From Phoma sp. XZ068 (lineage: Eukaryota; Ascomycota; Dothideomycetes; Pleosporales; Didymellaceae), in the NCBI GenBank assembly GCA_004835665.1, contig RBKR01000003.1, positions 1,736,001-1,800,000 on the forward strand: a DNA stretch of 64,000 bases, written 5' to 3'. Under the pieces are notes generated by a model. It was not told the origin of the DNA, did no database searches, and saw only the letters and a list, made by a program, of their open reading frames with translations. The translations under genes and the position numbers were made by a program. Shown piece after piece: positions 32,191 to 41,643 of the stretch (its first letter is position 1; each line of letters starts with the position of its first letter).

Positions 32191-32702
32191 ATGACTACTG
32201 TAAACATCGTCAAATATTACTTCCACATACGCAATCAGCCAGCAACAGAAGAGAGACTGCGACAACTGGTTGCATTGGCATATCAAACCGCCAGAGACAA
32301 GGAGCTGTATCCTCATGCGGTATTTGTACGGTATGAAACAACCCTGCTTCATCCCCATCTAATTACAGAGAAGTATAAGGACGTCCAAGTAGACTGACCG
32401 CAGCGGGCGCAAATAGGAGCGAGGTTCATTCTACGACCACTATCCGTGGACAACGCCAGAAGGACCCCAGGGGAGCCCATGTAACCTTTAGTTACAAAAG
32501 CCAAGACCACCACGGCCGCGAAACCCATATTTCTTGCCATGGTTATGTCAAAGATCCGGGGACGCTCGAATTCAAAGAGGCAACCCACGCTGATGAGAAG
32601 CCCGATTCAACCCTAAGTAGAAAGGGAAAACCAGTCTGGCCCGGCCCGGATCAACTTTGGGAAGCTCCAGATGTTGGCTATGGGCATATGGAGAGGAAGT
32701 GA
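32191..32702 (+). CDS. Small unknown gene, either spliced or frameshifted
   Basis: Two frames read on from each other. The first, from ATG 32191 (MTTVNIVKYYFHIRN...), ends at a TGA at 32395-32397. The second continues to a TGA at 32700-32702, with coding-like sequence such as AHVTFSYKSQDHHGRETHIS and LWEAPDVGYGHMER. A 44-base intron at 32373-32416 (GTATAA donor, CTGAC branch, ATAG acceptor) joins them in frame to 155 codons. Alternatively one lost base near 32395 breaks a continuous frame of 170 codons, in which case it is a recent pseudogene. I do not recognise the family. No signal or membrane segment stands out. Confidence 0.5.
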
Positions 32703-33049
32703 TGGCATTTTGATGACTTCACACGCCCGCCGGGATGCACATATCAGGAGAGGTGATATTTGAAGTGTTGTCATCAGCTTCAAAGTGCTAATCATGGCAC
32801 ATATAGTTGTAATACAACCGCAGGGAGATTTTCTATCCTAGTTCTTCAGAACAAACATAAAATGTCCTCATGAGCTTTTCTTAAAGTATAACTTGAACAC
32901 TTACTACGTGCGCAAATTTAATAAGTCCCTTAGCCAGAGACCGAGGGAGTACGTTGCAATCTAAGCTGCAGCAGATGTGACAGCAGAATAGGTTAAGTAG
33001 CAGAAGTAGTAGCACATCACCAAACCTCATTTATTGACAGCGAGTTCAT
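32703..33049. other. Intergenic in the accessory region
   Basis: No gene or repeat is seen. The sequence leads into the coiled-coil relic at 33050. Confidence 0.4.
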
Positions 33050-33180
33050 CTACGTGTGCTTGCACGCGTGAGGCTGCAGATGCTTAGGTTAGAGATGGCG
33101 GCACTCTTGAAACCCTTGCATTCGAAAGAGGACAAGAGTGACATATGCGAGCTTAATGCGTAAAGTTTAACATATTAGGC
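33050..33180 (+). pseudogene. Relic of a coiled-coil gene tail, related to the gene at 24198
   Basis: The plus strand reads LEMAALLKPLHSKEDKSDIC then ELNA, a stop and SL. This aligns with AEKEALHKLLHAKEDECHTL then ELNVQSL at the end of the 24198 gene. The match continues in DNA (ttgcattcgaaagaggaca against ttgcatgcgaaagaggacg). Several differences are C-to-T on one strand, as RIP would cause. Only the last 40 or so codons are recognisable, and a stop replaces a Val/Gln pair, so it is not functional. The 5' limit is approximate. Confidence 0.6.
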
Positions 33181-33317
33181 AATAGTAAGAAGACTTTAGA
33201 AGCCTACACAGGACCTGGTATTGTGGCTGGAGTGGCCTGTAGATTCTTTGATAGCGGTGTTATCTGCTCCAGATCAGCACAGTCGGTATAAGCACTATCC
33301 ATGGACATATATTCACC

Positions 33318-33734
33318 ATGAGAGTCAACGAATTTGTACCATACGAGTATCAGGATGGACCCATGCCCGATATGTCGGGGGTGGGACAGAATTTTGCGAA
33401 AGAATTTGTCGAATACATCGCAAACAATGGGCTTACTGACCTTCTTGGTCTCCAAGTTCTCATCAATGGCATAGAGTGCAACATGGGAGAGCTTGTGCTT
33501 GAACAAGGGACCGTTCTGCTGGATGTTTCAAAAATGCACTGCTGCTCGTCCACCCGGATCACGGGTTGGAAATTCGAGGTTAGAGATGGGGAGCCGCGAT
33601 TATGTGCATCGAACGAGACCCATTCTGAAATGACATCTGGAAATCACAAGGTTTTCAATGCTGGAAAACCAGAGCCAAAATTGAAGACCGTTGAGGATTT
33701 GAAAGAGGCTCTCAGTGAGGTTGGGGTGGTTTGA
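33318..33734 (+). CDS. Small unknown protein, 138 residues
   Basis: I do not recognise a named family. The intronless frame starts at an ATG in CACCATGA context and reads like a compact folded protein: FVPYEYQDGPMPDMSGVGQ near the start, then LGLQVLINGIE, RITGWKFEVRDGEPRLCASN, and a Lys/Glu-rich end (PKLKTVEDLKEALSEVGVV). Balanced composition and the ordered pattern of hydrophobics argue for a real protein. No signal peptide. It lies head to tail against an APH gene across a 247-base gap. Confidence 0.6.
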   Translation: MRVNEFVPYEYQDGPMPDMSGVGQNFAKEFVEYIANNGLTDLLGLQVLINGIECNMGELVLEQGTVLLDVSKMHCCSSTRITGWKFEVRDGEPRLCASNETHSEMTSGNHKVFNAGKPEPKLKTVEDLKEALSEVGVV

Positions 33735-33981
33735 GGTGCTTTTGCGCAGGCATATGCCCTCTCATGGCTGAGCTTTGTGGAGACTGGCAAGCGCCTTTCA
33801 ACATCAATTACCACCTTGTAGTGATTTCTATTGCAGTCGAGAAATCCAGCATATATAGGCACGGCACAACATATGACACACTGTCACAGTAACTGAGAAT
33901 ACGCCTAACGTAGTTGAGAGAGCGTTGCCCTCTTTTCTGTGGTCTCTACCCGATCTTTTTTCATACTACAGAAGATATGCG

Positions 33982-35090
33982 TCAGAGCTCAAGAAACCTA
34001 GTCGACGAATTAATGAGAAGTCCATCTAGGTACATCATGTTGTATCGCCCTGCAGCATCGTCACGAATGGGTGCGGGGGGAGGGAGGTTCGCAAATCGCT
34101 TCGTGAATCCCCGGGAGCGAAGGAGGGCCATGGCTCTTGAAATCTCGATAGCCTTCTTAGACCTGGCGAATACGTCGTTTCCGATTTCTTCACTGAAAGT
34201 AGCCCAAAAGAGCGCCTGTAAGTGCTTGTAATCCTCATATCTTCTCCATCCATGCTGAAGATGTACTGCACCAGTGAATACCTCAAGATTGTGAAGATTT
34301 TGCCCAAATGGGCAAATTTCTGCCTCAGCCCAGTCGATAACTCCAGTCAGCTGGCAAGACTTTTCGTCTACGAGGACGTTCGACATCCCAAAATCGCGAT
34401 GAAGGAGTACCATCGGGAGCGAGAAGACCAACTCTAGTTGATCGAGGCAGCGCTGGAGAACAGGGTGAAAACGCCCCGGTAGTGCGAGGAGTAAGAGCTG
34501 CAAGTCGCTTCTATACGTTTGGATCAAATTCTCACGGTAATCTGGCGGGACCTCTTGCGGTGCATTCCAGGACGTTGCCATAAATCTATTGATAATTGCT
34601 TAGTATGCTATTGAAGACAGATGTCATTTACACACCGTGCGATGCCGTCTATTAAGTTCTTCCGCGAAGCAAAGTTTGACTGGGAGTTTTCGGGATATCC
34701 ATGGGCGAGAACAAAATCGAGGTGAGGAACTCCAATCAGCCGATCCATGACATATACCAATAAAGGCTCCTTGTCCCCCTTGTCCCCCTTGCCCTTGTCA
34801 TCAAGTACTCCATAGTACTTAACATTTGGTGCCAAAGACCCATAGATCTGCCGAGCCAGGGTAGCGATATTTAGCGGCAGCTTCAAGGACTCTAGGCGAA
34901 ACTGAACAACGTATTGAAGATTAGGACCGGCATAGACGGTGTAGCTACAAACGCCCTGCACCTCAACAGCAACAATTGTACCACCTACGAGTTCTTGCGC
35001 TTTTCGCTCGCAGGAATCGCGGGTCGTGCAAGTCTGTGCGAAAAATTGTGAGATTGCATCGTCTTGGGAGTATATTTGAGAAACCGGCAT
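33982..35090 (-). CDS. APH-family phosphotransferase, second copy of the fold
   Basis: Two exons (35090-34636, 34585-33982) join in frame to 352 codons; the 50-base intron has a GTGTGT donor, CATACTAAG branch and AATAG acceptor. The catalytic loop is MVLLHRDFGMSNVLVDE (about residue 205), and the metal-binding aspartate is in GVIDWAEAEICPFG, both standard for the APH fold. A charged insertion DDKGKGDKGDKE (about 100) is encoded by a short in-frame DNA repeat. An upstream in-frame ATG at 35162 would add 24 residues. It is not a close copy of the APH at 28453. Substrate unknown; fungal homologues are mostly uncharacterised. Confidence 0.85.
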
Positions 35091-36529
35091 TGGAACAGGA
35101 GGGTATCTTAACGCCAGTGAACATGTGAGGGACTGGTGGGCAGATCGAGAGGTATCTTTCAATAAGCGCGAAGTGAGTCTAGCCTCACATGGTTACTTGG
35201 CGAGCCTGTATTCGGTAAGTCTACAAATCGGTCGCAGCAGCCCATGTTGGCGCGACGAAAAACGGTGAGTATTTCAATCTTTGGGATCAACGCGTCCGCT
35301 GAATAAGCCCAACGACTTGCTACGAGCGTGCAGGGTAACTTGGAACCCTAGCCATAGTTGCATTATCGGTTACTCGGCTGTGTGGCGCTGTTGCTAGGTC
35401 AGCCATTCAGCAACCTGTCCGTTTGCTTGCGAGCCACGACTATTGAGTTTCTTCATGATGCAGCATAGCAGCTATGTCAATACTGCAAGTGGATGTAACG
35501 CAGCAAAGACACATCACGCCACCCTCAAGGTCTACGGTCAGCCTATGACGGCTCCGCTGACTGACAAGAATCATTACACGAAGGCGCCCTCGAGTCATGG
35601 CAGAGTTTAGACAACCCCGTGCGGGAAGGCGACACCGAGCGAGAGCCATGGAATGAGTTCGAGCTTGCACATGCAGAATACTACCGGACAGAGAGTATGC
35701 TCTAGCAAGACGACATGCTTTCAGGATAGGCGGAAGACTGAGAACGGTTGGTAGGCACTAGGGATCGTAAAGACCCCAACTGACAGGACGTGACAGGTAT
35801 GACTACAAGGGAGACATTTTATTCGTATGACTTTAGAGACGCAGTGGAGGACGACATTCGGAGCAAATTGGAAGCCACGCAGCGAATCGGCTAGGAAGGC
35901 TCGATATGTACAGAAAGTGATAGCCGAACGGACTGAAATACTTTTCACTGCTAATGCTTCATCAAGCAAATCAAAGTACAAATCAAACACGTCATTCGAC
36001 TGGGTATTTGATGGTCTGGCCCCAAAGCTGCGTGCCGCCTGCCTTCTTCGCTTTCTGTGGCTGTCGTCAATGTTCGCTGCCCTAATTCTAGCCTTCCCTC
36101 CAGAGTGTTTGTGAGGCATATGCCGCGTCCTTTACTACACAGTAGTCGCCAGATGCGTCATATATGCGGCGGTGACAGCCCGGTTGAGATGTGGACTTTA
36201 GCACGCGGTACCTGGACTCGCTCTTCAGCGGGAGCATGCATTCTCGCGTTGCACGGGCCACGTGAAGGTTGCGTTGTCGTGAGCTTGTTGTGAATGCGTG
36301 AAGTCTGAGACCCTCCTGAGAAGGAGAATGGTTGGGGACTTTACGGTGAGCTTTTTTGGGTGGAAGCAATTATAGAGGTCTCATTAGAGTCAATGAAATG
36401 AAGCAGCGGCCTCAGAGATACTATTACGCCAGACTACGCCCGCTTTAGTGAGCTACATCCTAGCATACGGCAATTCTAGAAACAAAATAGTAAGCACAAT
36501 ATGAAACAGCCTCTAAAACCGTCATAGCC
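35091..36529. other. Gene-poor stretch, possibly with degraded fragments
   Basis: No gene can be supported over 1.4 kb. The plus-strand frame at 35827-36114 has a plausible internal composition but no motif I can name, and it changes to hydrophobic nonsense at the end, so it may be a fragment. Confidence 0.4.
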
Positions 36530-37310
36530 GGCAAGCATCTAGGAGTTCGCCCTCAACATGCTTCCTTTCTTCTGTAATTTCCATTATCCACGCGTCCACA
36601 CCGGCGATACGTCGACAGGGTATTGCTTGTTTGCCAGTAAATGCGACATGACTTCAGCTGAGCTGAGCACTTGCTTCTGCACTGTCTTCGCACTTACTAT
36701 GCCAGCTAACTCAAGTTGAAGTCAACCTTCTCTTCGCCATCCTGATGCACGCCATTTCTTGGATCGTCCCCGCCGGAAATCGTTGCCTGGGGGTCATAGA
36801 TGAAGGAGCTGACTGGTTGTGTCCTCATCGGCCAACTAGAACTCGACTTTCTGACCAGCCCGACCGGGACGTATGAGCGCAGTATCGAGGCTCTGTATGT
36901 GATTGGTTGTCATGATCAGCACTCGGCCTTCTGGTGACCAATCTCGTCAAGGGTATTGAGGAGGGTAGACAGGGACACCATTCTGGTAGCAGATGTCTGT
37001 AGAGAAATGCTCATACTAGCAACGCAATTGCTGCTCGCAGTTCGTATACCCTGACAGTGTCAAAGTCCTCGAGTAGAGCAACACAGTGCTAAGGAAAGTC
37101 AGTGAATCGCTTCGTCAGAGTCCGGTCTTTGAGTGTAGGGAGACAACACCCAGATGGAAGTGCTCGACAATCGAGAGGACGAAGCGCAAATTTCCCATTC
37201 CTGGTGGCCAATAGCACATGATTCCCATCTGTTGGTGAATATCTCGATCAGAGTACTACACTTCAGAAATTCTGCAGCGTTATCCATCAATGATTCTCTC
37301 GACACTTTTT
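36530..37310 (-). pseudogene. Decayed BCS1-like AAA ATPase
   Basis: The minus strand carries, in correct order but changing frames, the parts of a fungal BCS1-like AAA ATPase. These are ESLMDNAAEFLKC, a degenerate Walker A (WPPGMGN where GPPGTGK is expected), VVSLHSKT, Walker B (CVALLEDFDTVR), SLSTLLNTLDEI, EGRVLIMTTNHIQSLD, then TALIRPGRAGQKVEF followed by a stop. The C-terminal motifs follow as SSAEVMSHLLANKQYP and GVDAWIMEITEERK. BCS1-family ATPases sit in the mitochondrial inner membrane, and filamentous fungi have many divergent copies. At least three frameshifts and an in-frame stop after VEF make this a pseudogene. The N-terminal membrane part is not seen. Confidence 0.8.
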
Positions 37311-37745
37311 TGGTTCAAACACCGCACATTTAAAGTTTAGGGAGCTGCAATCCAATCGAAACATTCATCTAGCATGAACTAGCATTTCATTTCAGCCATT
37401 TGGGGCACAAAAAGTTTGTGTGATGATAGACGTCCTGTTATGGAATCTCGCATGACGTAGCGAAGCGGGCCGAACGCGTCAAGTGCGGCCACCATGCCTT
37501 TCACGGGTAGGCACAGACCAAGAAAGCTTGTGCATGCCCTGTTTATAGCCATCACCTTCGTCATGTAGTTGTATGTTTTCCATGTAGCGCTGTACATCTT
37601 CGGTGCCGAATCCCGACAGCTGGAAATGTCTGGTCATCGTGTTTTCATGCGCGCTAGAGAACAAATTGAATCGTGGTGATCCCTTTAAAAGCCATGAAGG
37701 CGCACTCACAGAAAGTTTGTCACTGTAGCGAACCTTTGGGCCATA
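37311..37745. other. Intergenic before the phosphatase gene
   Basis: No supported gene. It contains the promoter of the secreted phosphatase on the plus strand and possibly more of the BCS1 relic, which I could not recognise. Confidence 0.4.
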
Positions 37746-39119
37746 ATGCTTTCCTCAACACTACTTGCTTTCGCAGTGGCTAATGCCGCCAATGCAGCAT
37801 ACTCCTTCGATCCCTTGTATCATTTGGCTGGTGTAAGCTCCTTCGTTGAACCTTTCCGATGGCTCATTTGCTAATGTCTCACAAAGATCGCTCCGTACTT
37901 CGAGGACCCTCAATCTGATCCTGCTCCACCTCAGGGCTGCAATGTCACTCGCGCAGCCTACCTCGTTCGCCATGCCGCCATCTACGCGAACGATTTTGAC
38001 TACGAGGAGTACATCGAGCCGTTCACAGACAAATTGGGCAACATGTCCGTGAACTGGAAGTCCGCAGGTTCTCTGTCATTCCTGCAAAAGTTCGAGACAC
38101 CTATATCGGACGACGAGCTTGAGGACCTCACCACCGTTGGTCGCCTCGAATCATATAAGCTGGGCACTGAAATCCGCCTTCGCTACCCTAGGTTAAGGAA
38201 CCCTAAGAAAGTCTGGACATCGACAGCCGAGCGTACAGAGCTCAGCTCGAAGTCTTTCATCGAAGGTCTGGTCGCTCAGAGCAATGAGACTGAACGGGTT
38301 ACCATATCCGAGGATGCTTCCGAGGGTGCTGATTCCTTGACTCCTTATAAGGGCTGTCCCAAGTATAGCTCCTCGTTTGGCAGCAAGCAATCAGGGCAGT
38401 TCCAGAAGGTCTACACGGCACCGATTATCGAAAGATTCCGTGATCTCGCCCCCAGCTTCAACTGGACCGCCAACGATATCACAGCCATGCAGCAGCTGTG
38501 TGGTTACGAGACCGTCATCCGCGGCTCGTCACCGTTCTGCTCGCTCGAGCTTTTTAGCGCCAATGAGTGGCTCCAGTTTGAGTACATGAACGACATCCAG
38601 TATTTCTACAACACTGGCTACGGGAATGGGATCTCTGGCGTCATCGGCTACCCATGGCTGAACGCCACAGCACAGCAGCTCCTCGCCGACAACTCTACTC
38701 AGGACCTGTACGTCTCCTTTACCCACCGCGAGCTTCCTCCCACCGTCGCCGTCGCCCTCGGCATCTTCAACAACACCGAGTTCGCCGGCACCGCAAACAT
38801 TAACGATACGATGCCGCTCACGAAGCAGAACTACCAGCGCGCTTGGAGATCGTCGCGCATCTTACCGTTCCTAACCAACATTGCCATTGAGAGGATGGAA
38901 TGCGATAGCTACGGCTACCCTGCTGGGACTTACGTCCGTGTTCTGGTCAACCAAGACCCGCAGCATCTGGAGTGCGCTGTTGGACCCGGTGATAGCTGTT
39001 CGGAGGGATCGTTCACTGAATTTGTTCAGCAGAGGGGTGAGGTATTTGGTTGGTACACTGAGAAGTGTGCGCCGACTGAGTATAACAACTCGACGGATGT
39101 TTTGACGATTTATAATTAG
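37746..39119 (+). CDS. Secreted histidine-phosphatase-fold protein (acid phosphatase/phytase-like)
   Basis: Two exons (37746-37832, 37887-39119) join in frame to 439 codons; the 54-base intron has GTAAGC and CTAAT signals. Residues 1-18 are a signal peptide ending in AANA. The N-terminal histidine motif is YLVRHAAIYAND instead of the classical RHGxRxP, and the usual C-terminal HD motif reads SFTHRELPPTV. These replacements look characteristic of a fungal subgroup rather than decay, since both catalytic histidines and the first arginine remain. Other marks are LTPYKGCP, QLCGYETVIRGSSPFCSLE and many N-glycosylation sites (NMS, NWT, NAT, NNT). Paired cysteines fit a secreted enzyme. Likely a phosphomonoesterase; substrate unknown. 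Confidence 0.85.
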
Positions 39120-39659
39120 ATTAGCGCTGGTGTGATACCCTAATGACATTAATTTCTTCCCGTTATGGTCGCGGCCTAGATATCACAAGGTATACGTGAT
39201 TGAAAAGCAATGTTGTGGAGAGCAATGATAAACTCATTCCGCAATATGCGATCAAGCTCTAGAGGTGATGATTGGATGTTGGGGGCTGATTAGTGCAGCC
39301 AACTCTATTAAGTGACTACGAGTGCAGGATGCTGAAGTCAGTAGATCGGTTCTATTGTCTGTAGCATATATTTATATTTCCATCAAGATTGCAAAAAGGA
39401 TTGCAATACGGAATGGAAGGACACTTCTCTTGGCTTGACTTAATGATTTAGAAGCTGCAAGAGAGCACAAGTTTGCAGTCATGTGTCATTATTGTGTTGT
39501 ACTATAGGAGATATTCAACTTCCAAACAACATCCCGGTCCTTCCATTACCTTATTACTGGCTGTGCTTGCCCTAGACATATATGGTTCCAATTTGGTCAT
39601 AACGAAAGGGTATATTCGCATGTCGCATTCTCGAAAGACGCAAATGACACGAAAAACAA
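39120..39659. other. Convergent 3' flanks of phosphatase and rhodopsin genes
   Basis: Both neighbouring genes end here. The stretch is AT-rich and holds no gene that I can support. Confidence 0.5.
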
Positions 39660-40680
39660 TTACACCTGCTGGCCGGCGCTGGTGTTGGCAGGTCCGTCAA
39701 GGGGAGGATTAATGCCACTGTTCTGAGGCGCACGCTTCTCACGAACAACCGCATCACCATCGTAATCTCTGATCGCCATTCCAATCGACGCAGGATCGAT
39801 GTTGCGGTGACCCCAGATGAGGAGAGCACCGAAGCATGGCTTAGCGAGGAAGTCAAGGACACTATAGAAGACAGCCTCGGAGTCGGGCGCAATAACGTTG
39901 CCGCCCTCGGAAAGTCCCCAGGCAATAGGGTACAGGATCCAGAGGAATGTGGTCAAGGAGCCACAGTACAAGAAGCACTTGCTAACCTCGGTGCCGTAGC
40001 GGGTGGCATGACGGCGAGCTTCGAACGCAAGCATGTACACGATGTAGAAGAGTGCAACGCAGCCTGGTGCTTATTAGAGGGTTATTATTGCCAGACTTTG
40101 TATGCTGGACCTACCAAAGACAAAGTACGCAAACTTGTACCTGCTGGCAACAAGCGCTCCAATGAGGCCGGTGACAATCATAATCTCGTCTACAAGGATG
40201 GTCCAGAGAATTGTTGGCCAAGGCATACCGGCAGTGAGCAACAAATCGAGAAGCAGTAGGGGTGTCGTAATGAACCAATCGATGTATCGAACGTAGAATA
40301 TCTCACGGAACGTGCCGCGAACAACAGGGTCGTTGCGACGAAACTCAACTGCGATCGGAGTAAAACCAAGGTTGGATCCCATGGTAAAGTAGGCAATGCA
40401 TGCTACAAAGACGACTGCTGCAGTGATGTAGTGGAAGAGGCGGTCACGACGGTCCTTTCGGAACGCAAGAGCAATGAATGCAAAGCCAGAGAAGCCCATT
40501 ATTGCGCAGATGGCGAAGTAGAGGTCCGAGCCAGCAGTTGTAATGGCAATATCTGCTGTGGCACCGTTCACAGTGTTGCCTTGAAATGTCAGTGATCCAA
40601 GCGTATGCACTGTGCGGATTCAAGCACTTACCATTGACACTGAGAGCATTGTTTCCCCGCGCGACAAGATCTGATGCCAT
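39660..40680 (-). CDS. Microbial (fungal) rhodopsin, predicted proton pump
   Basis: Three exons (40680-40632, 40579-40115, 40063-39660) join in frame to 305 codons, with introns of 52, 51 bases and standard signals. The protein has seven membrane helices. The retinal lysine is K246 (LDFLAKPCFG) and its counter-ion partner D242. The bacteriorhodopsin pump residues are all present by alignment: R114 (BR R82), D117 (D85, in RYIDWF), D128 (D96, in TTPLLLLDLL), E224 and E234 (E194 and E204). Leu at the BR93 position suggests green absorption. It resembles Leptosphaeria rhodopsin and Fusarium CarO, which pump protons. The carotenoid oxygenase and carRA genes that could supply retinal are the next two genes. 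A TATA-like run lies about 60 bases upstream. Confidence 0.95.
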
Positions 40681-41643
40681 GATTGATACGTATTGTTCAA
40701 CAACTGTTTCTGTCCCGCAAGGTTTGGTGTTAGATGTGTATATATCGGTCTCAGCCTACAAATGCGCCTCAATATCATTATATGGGGGCGCTATGACTCC
40801 TGCGAAAGCTCGCGCACAGCTACGTCAACGATGATGTCGATCTTGTGATGCCTGTCTACCATGCAACAGCCCATAAGGTCTCGAATTTGCATTTTTCCAA
40901 ACATCATTCTCACATCAGTGGTGCACGGCGCGGTCGGAAACGGAGGATATGATTAGAGTGAGGCTGGCAGCGAATAGGAATGCTCTCCTGTTGGTCTAGC
41001 CCCGATGCTTCGAGAAATGAAATCATCACTACAATATTACTGAAACGATGAACCTCTAGCAAATACATCTGCGGAGAAATCACCACAGATCGGCGCCCGC
41101 GGCATGGGTGTACCAAGCTTTGTAATAACCGAAGCCCGAACGCTTGGTATCTTTGTAGGGGGACCAGGATTGACGACGTGTCGTCCTACACCTCTTTGCT
41201 GGAGCATTTTCACGGCTAATCGTCAAATAGAGAGGAGATCTAATTGTCGTGAGGGAAGGCAAATGTCTGATAGGACAGTTTCTCGAAGGACTGACCTCGA
41301 TGATCGCTGGTATTCCATATGTCAGCAAGCTCAGGTGACTGCACCGTGAACTTTATTGCCTTCGGAAGAAACCATCCTACTACAAGGTAAGTCTTTAAGA
41401 GTGTTGGCAGTCACGAGCACGTTGATTCCCCCTGGTAGTTGCAAGCGGGGTCGTGGCCATTCTCCTCAGCGATCTTCGTAGTCTAGACTTTAGACCTTGA
41501 CATCTCGTAATTAGTGGATAGCGCTCGTGCGTTCAGAGATTGTAGGCAAAATCTGGTGTTGTGAAAGCCTATCATTATGGGCAGTATGCATGCCTATGCG
41601 TGACTGTGAACGCCACATGCCAATACTATGTGTGCAATTCTCA
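40681..41643. other. Rhodopsin promoter and 3' flank of the oxygenase gene
   Basis: Both flanking genes lie on the minus strand. TATATA at 40739-40745 is about 60 bases from the rhodopsin start. The run CGATGATGTCGATC (40829-40842) resembles the GATN-spaced light-response elements bound by White Collar proteins. No further gene is seen. Confidence 0.5.

Noticed and set aside
32395..32397. Calling the TGA at 32395 the true end of a 68-codon gene
   Set aside because: The next frame continues with equally coding-like sequence, so an intron or frameshift is more likely than a natural end.
35827..36114. Plus-strand frame of 95 codons in the accessory region
   Set aside because: The first 70 residues could be a gene fragment, but no family is recognisable and the end reads as random hydrophobic sequence.
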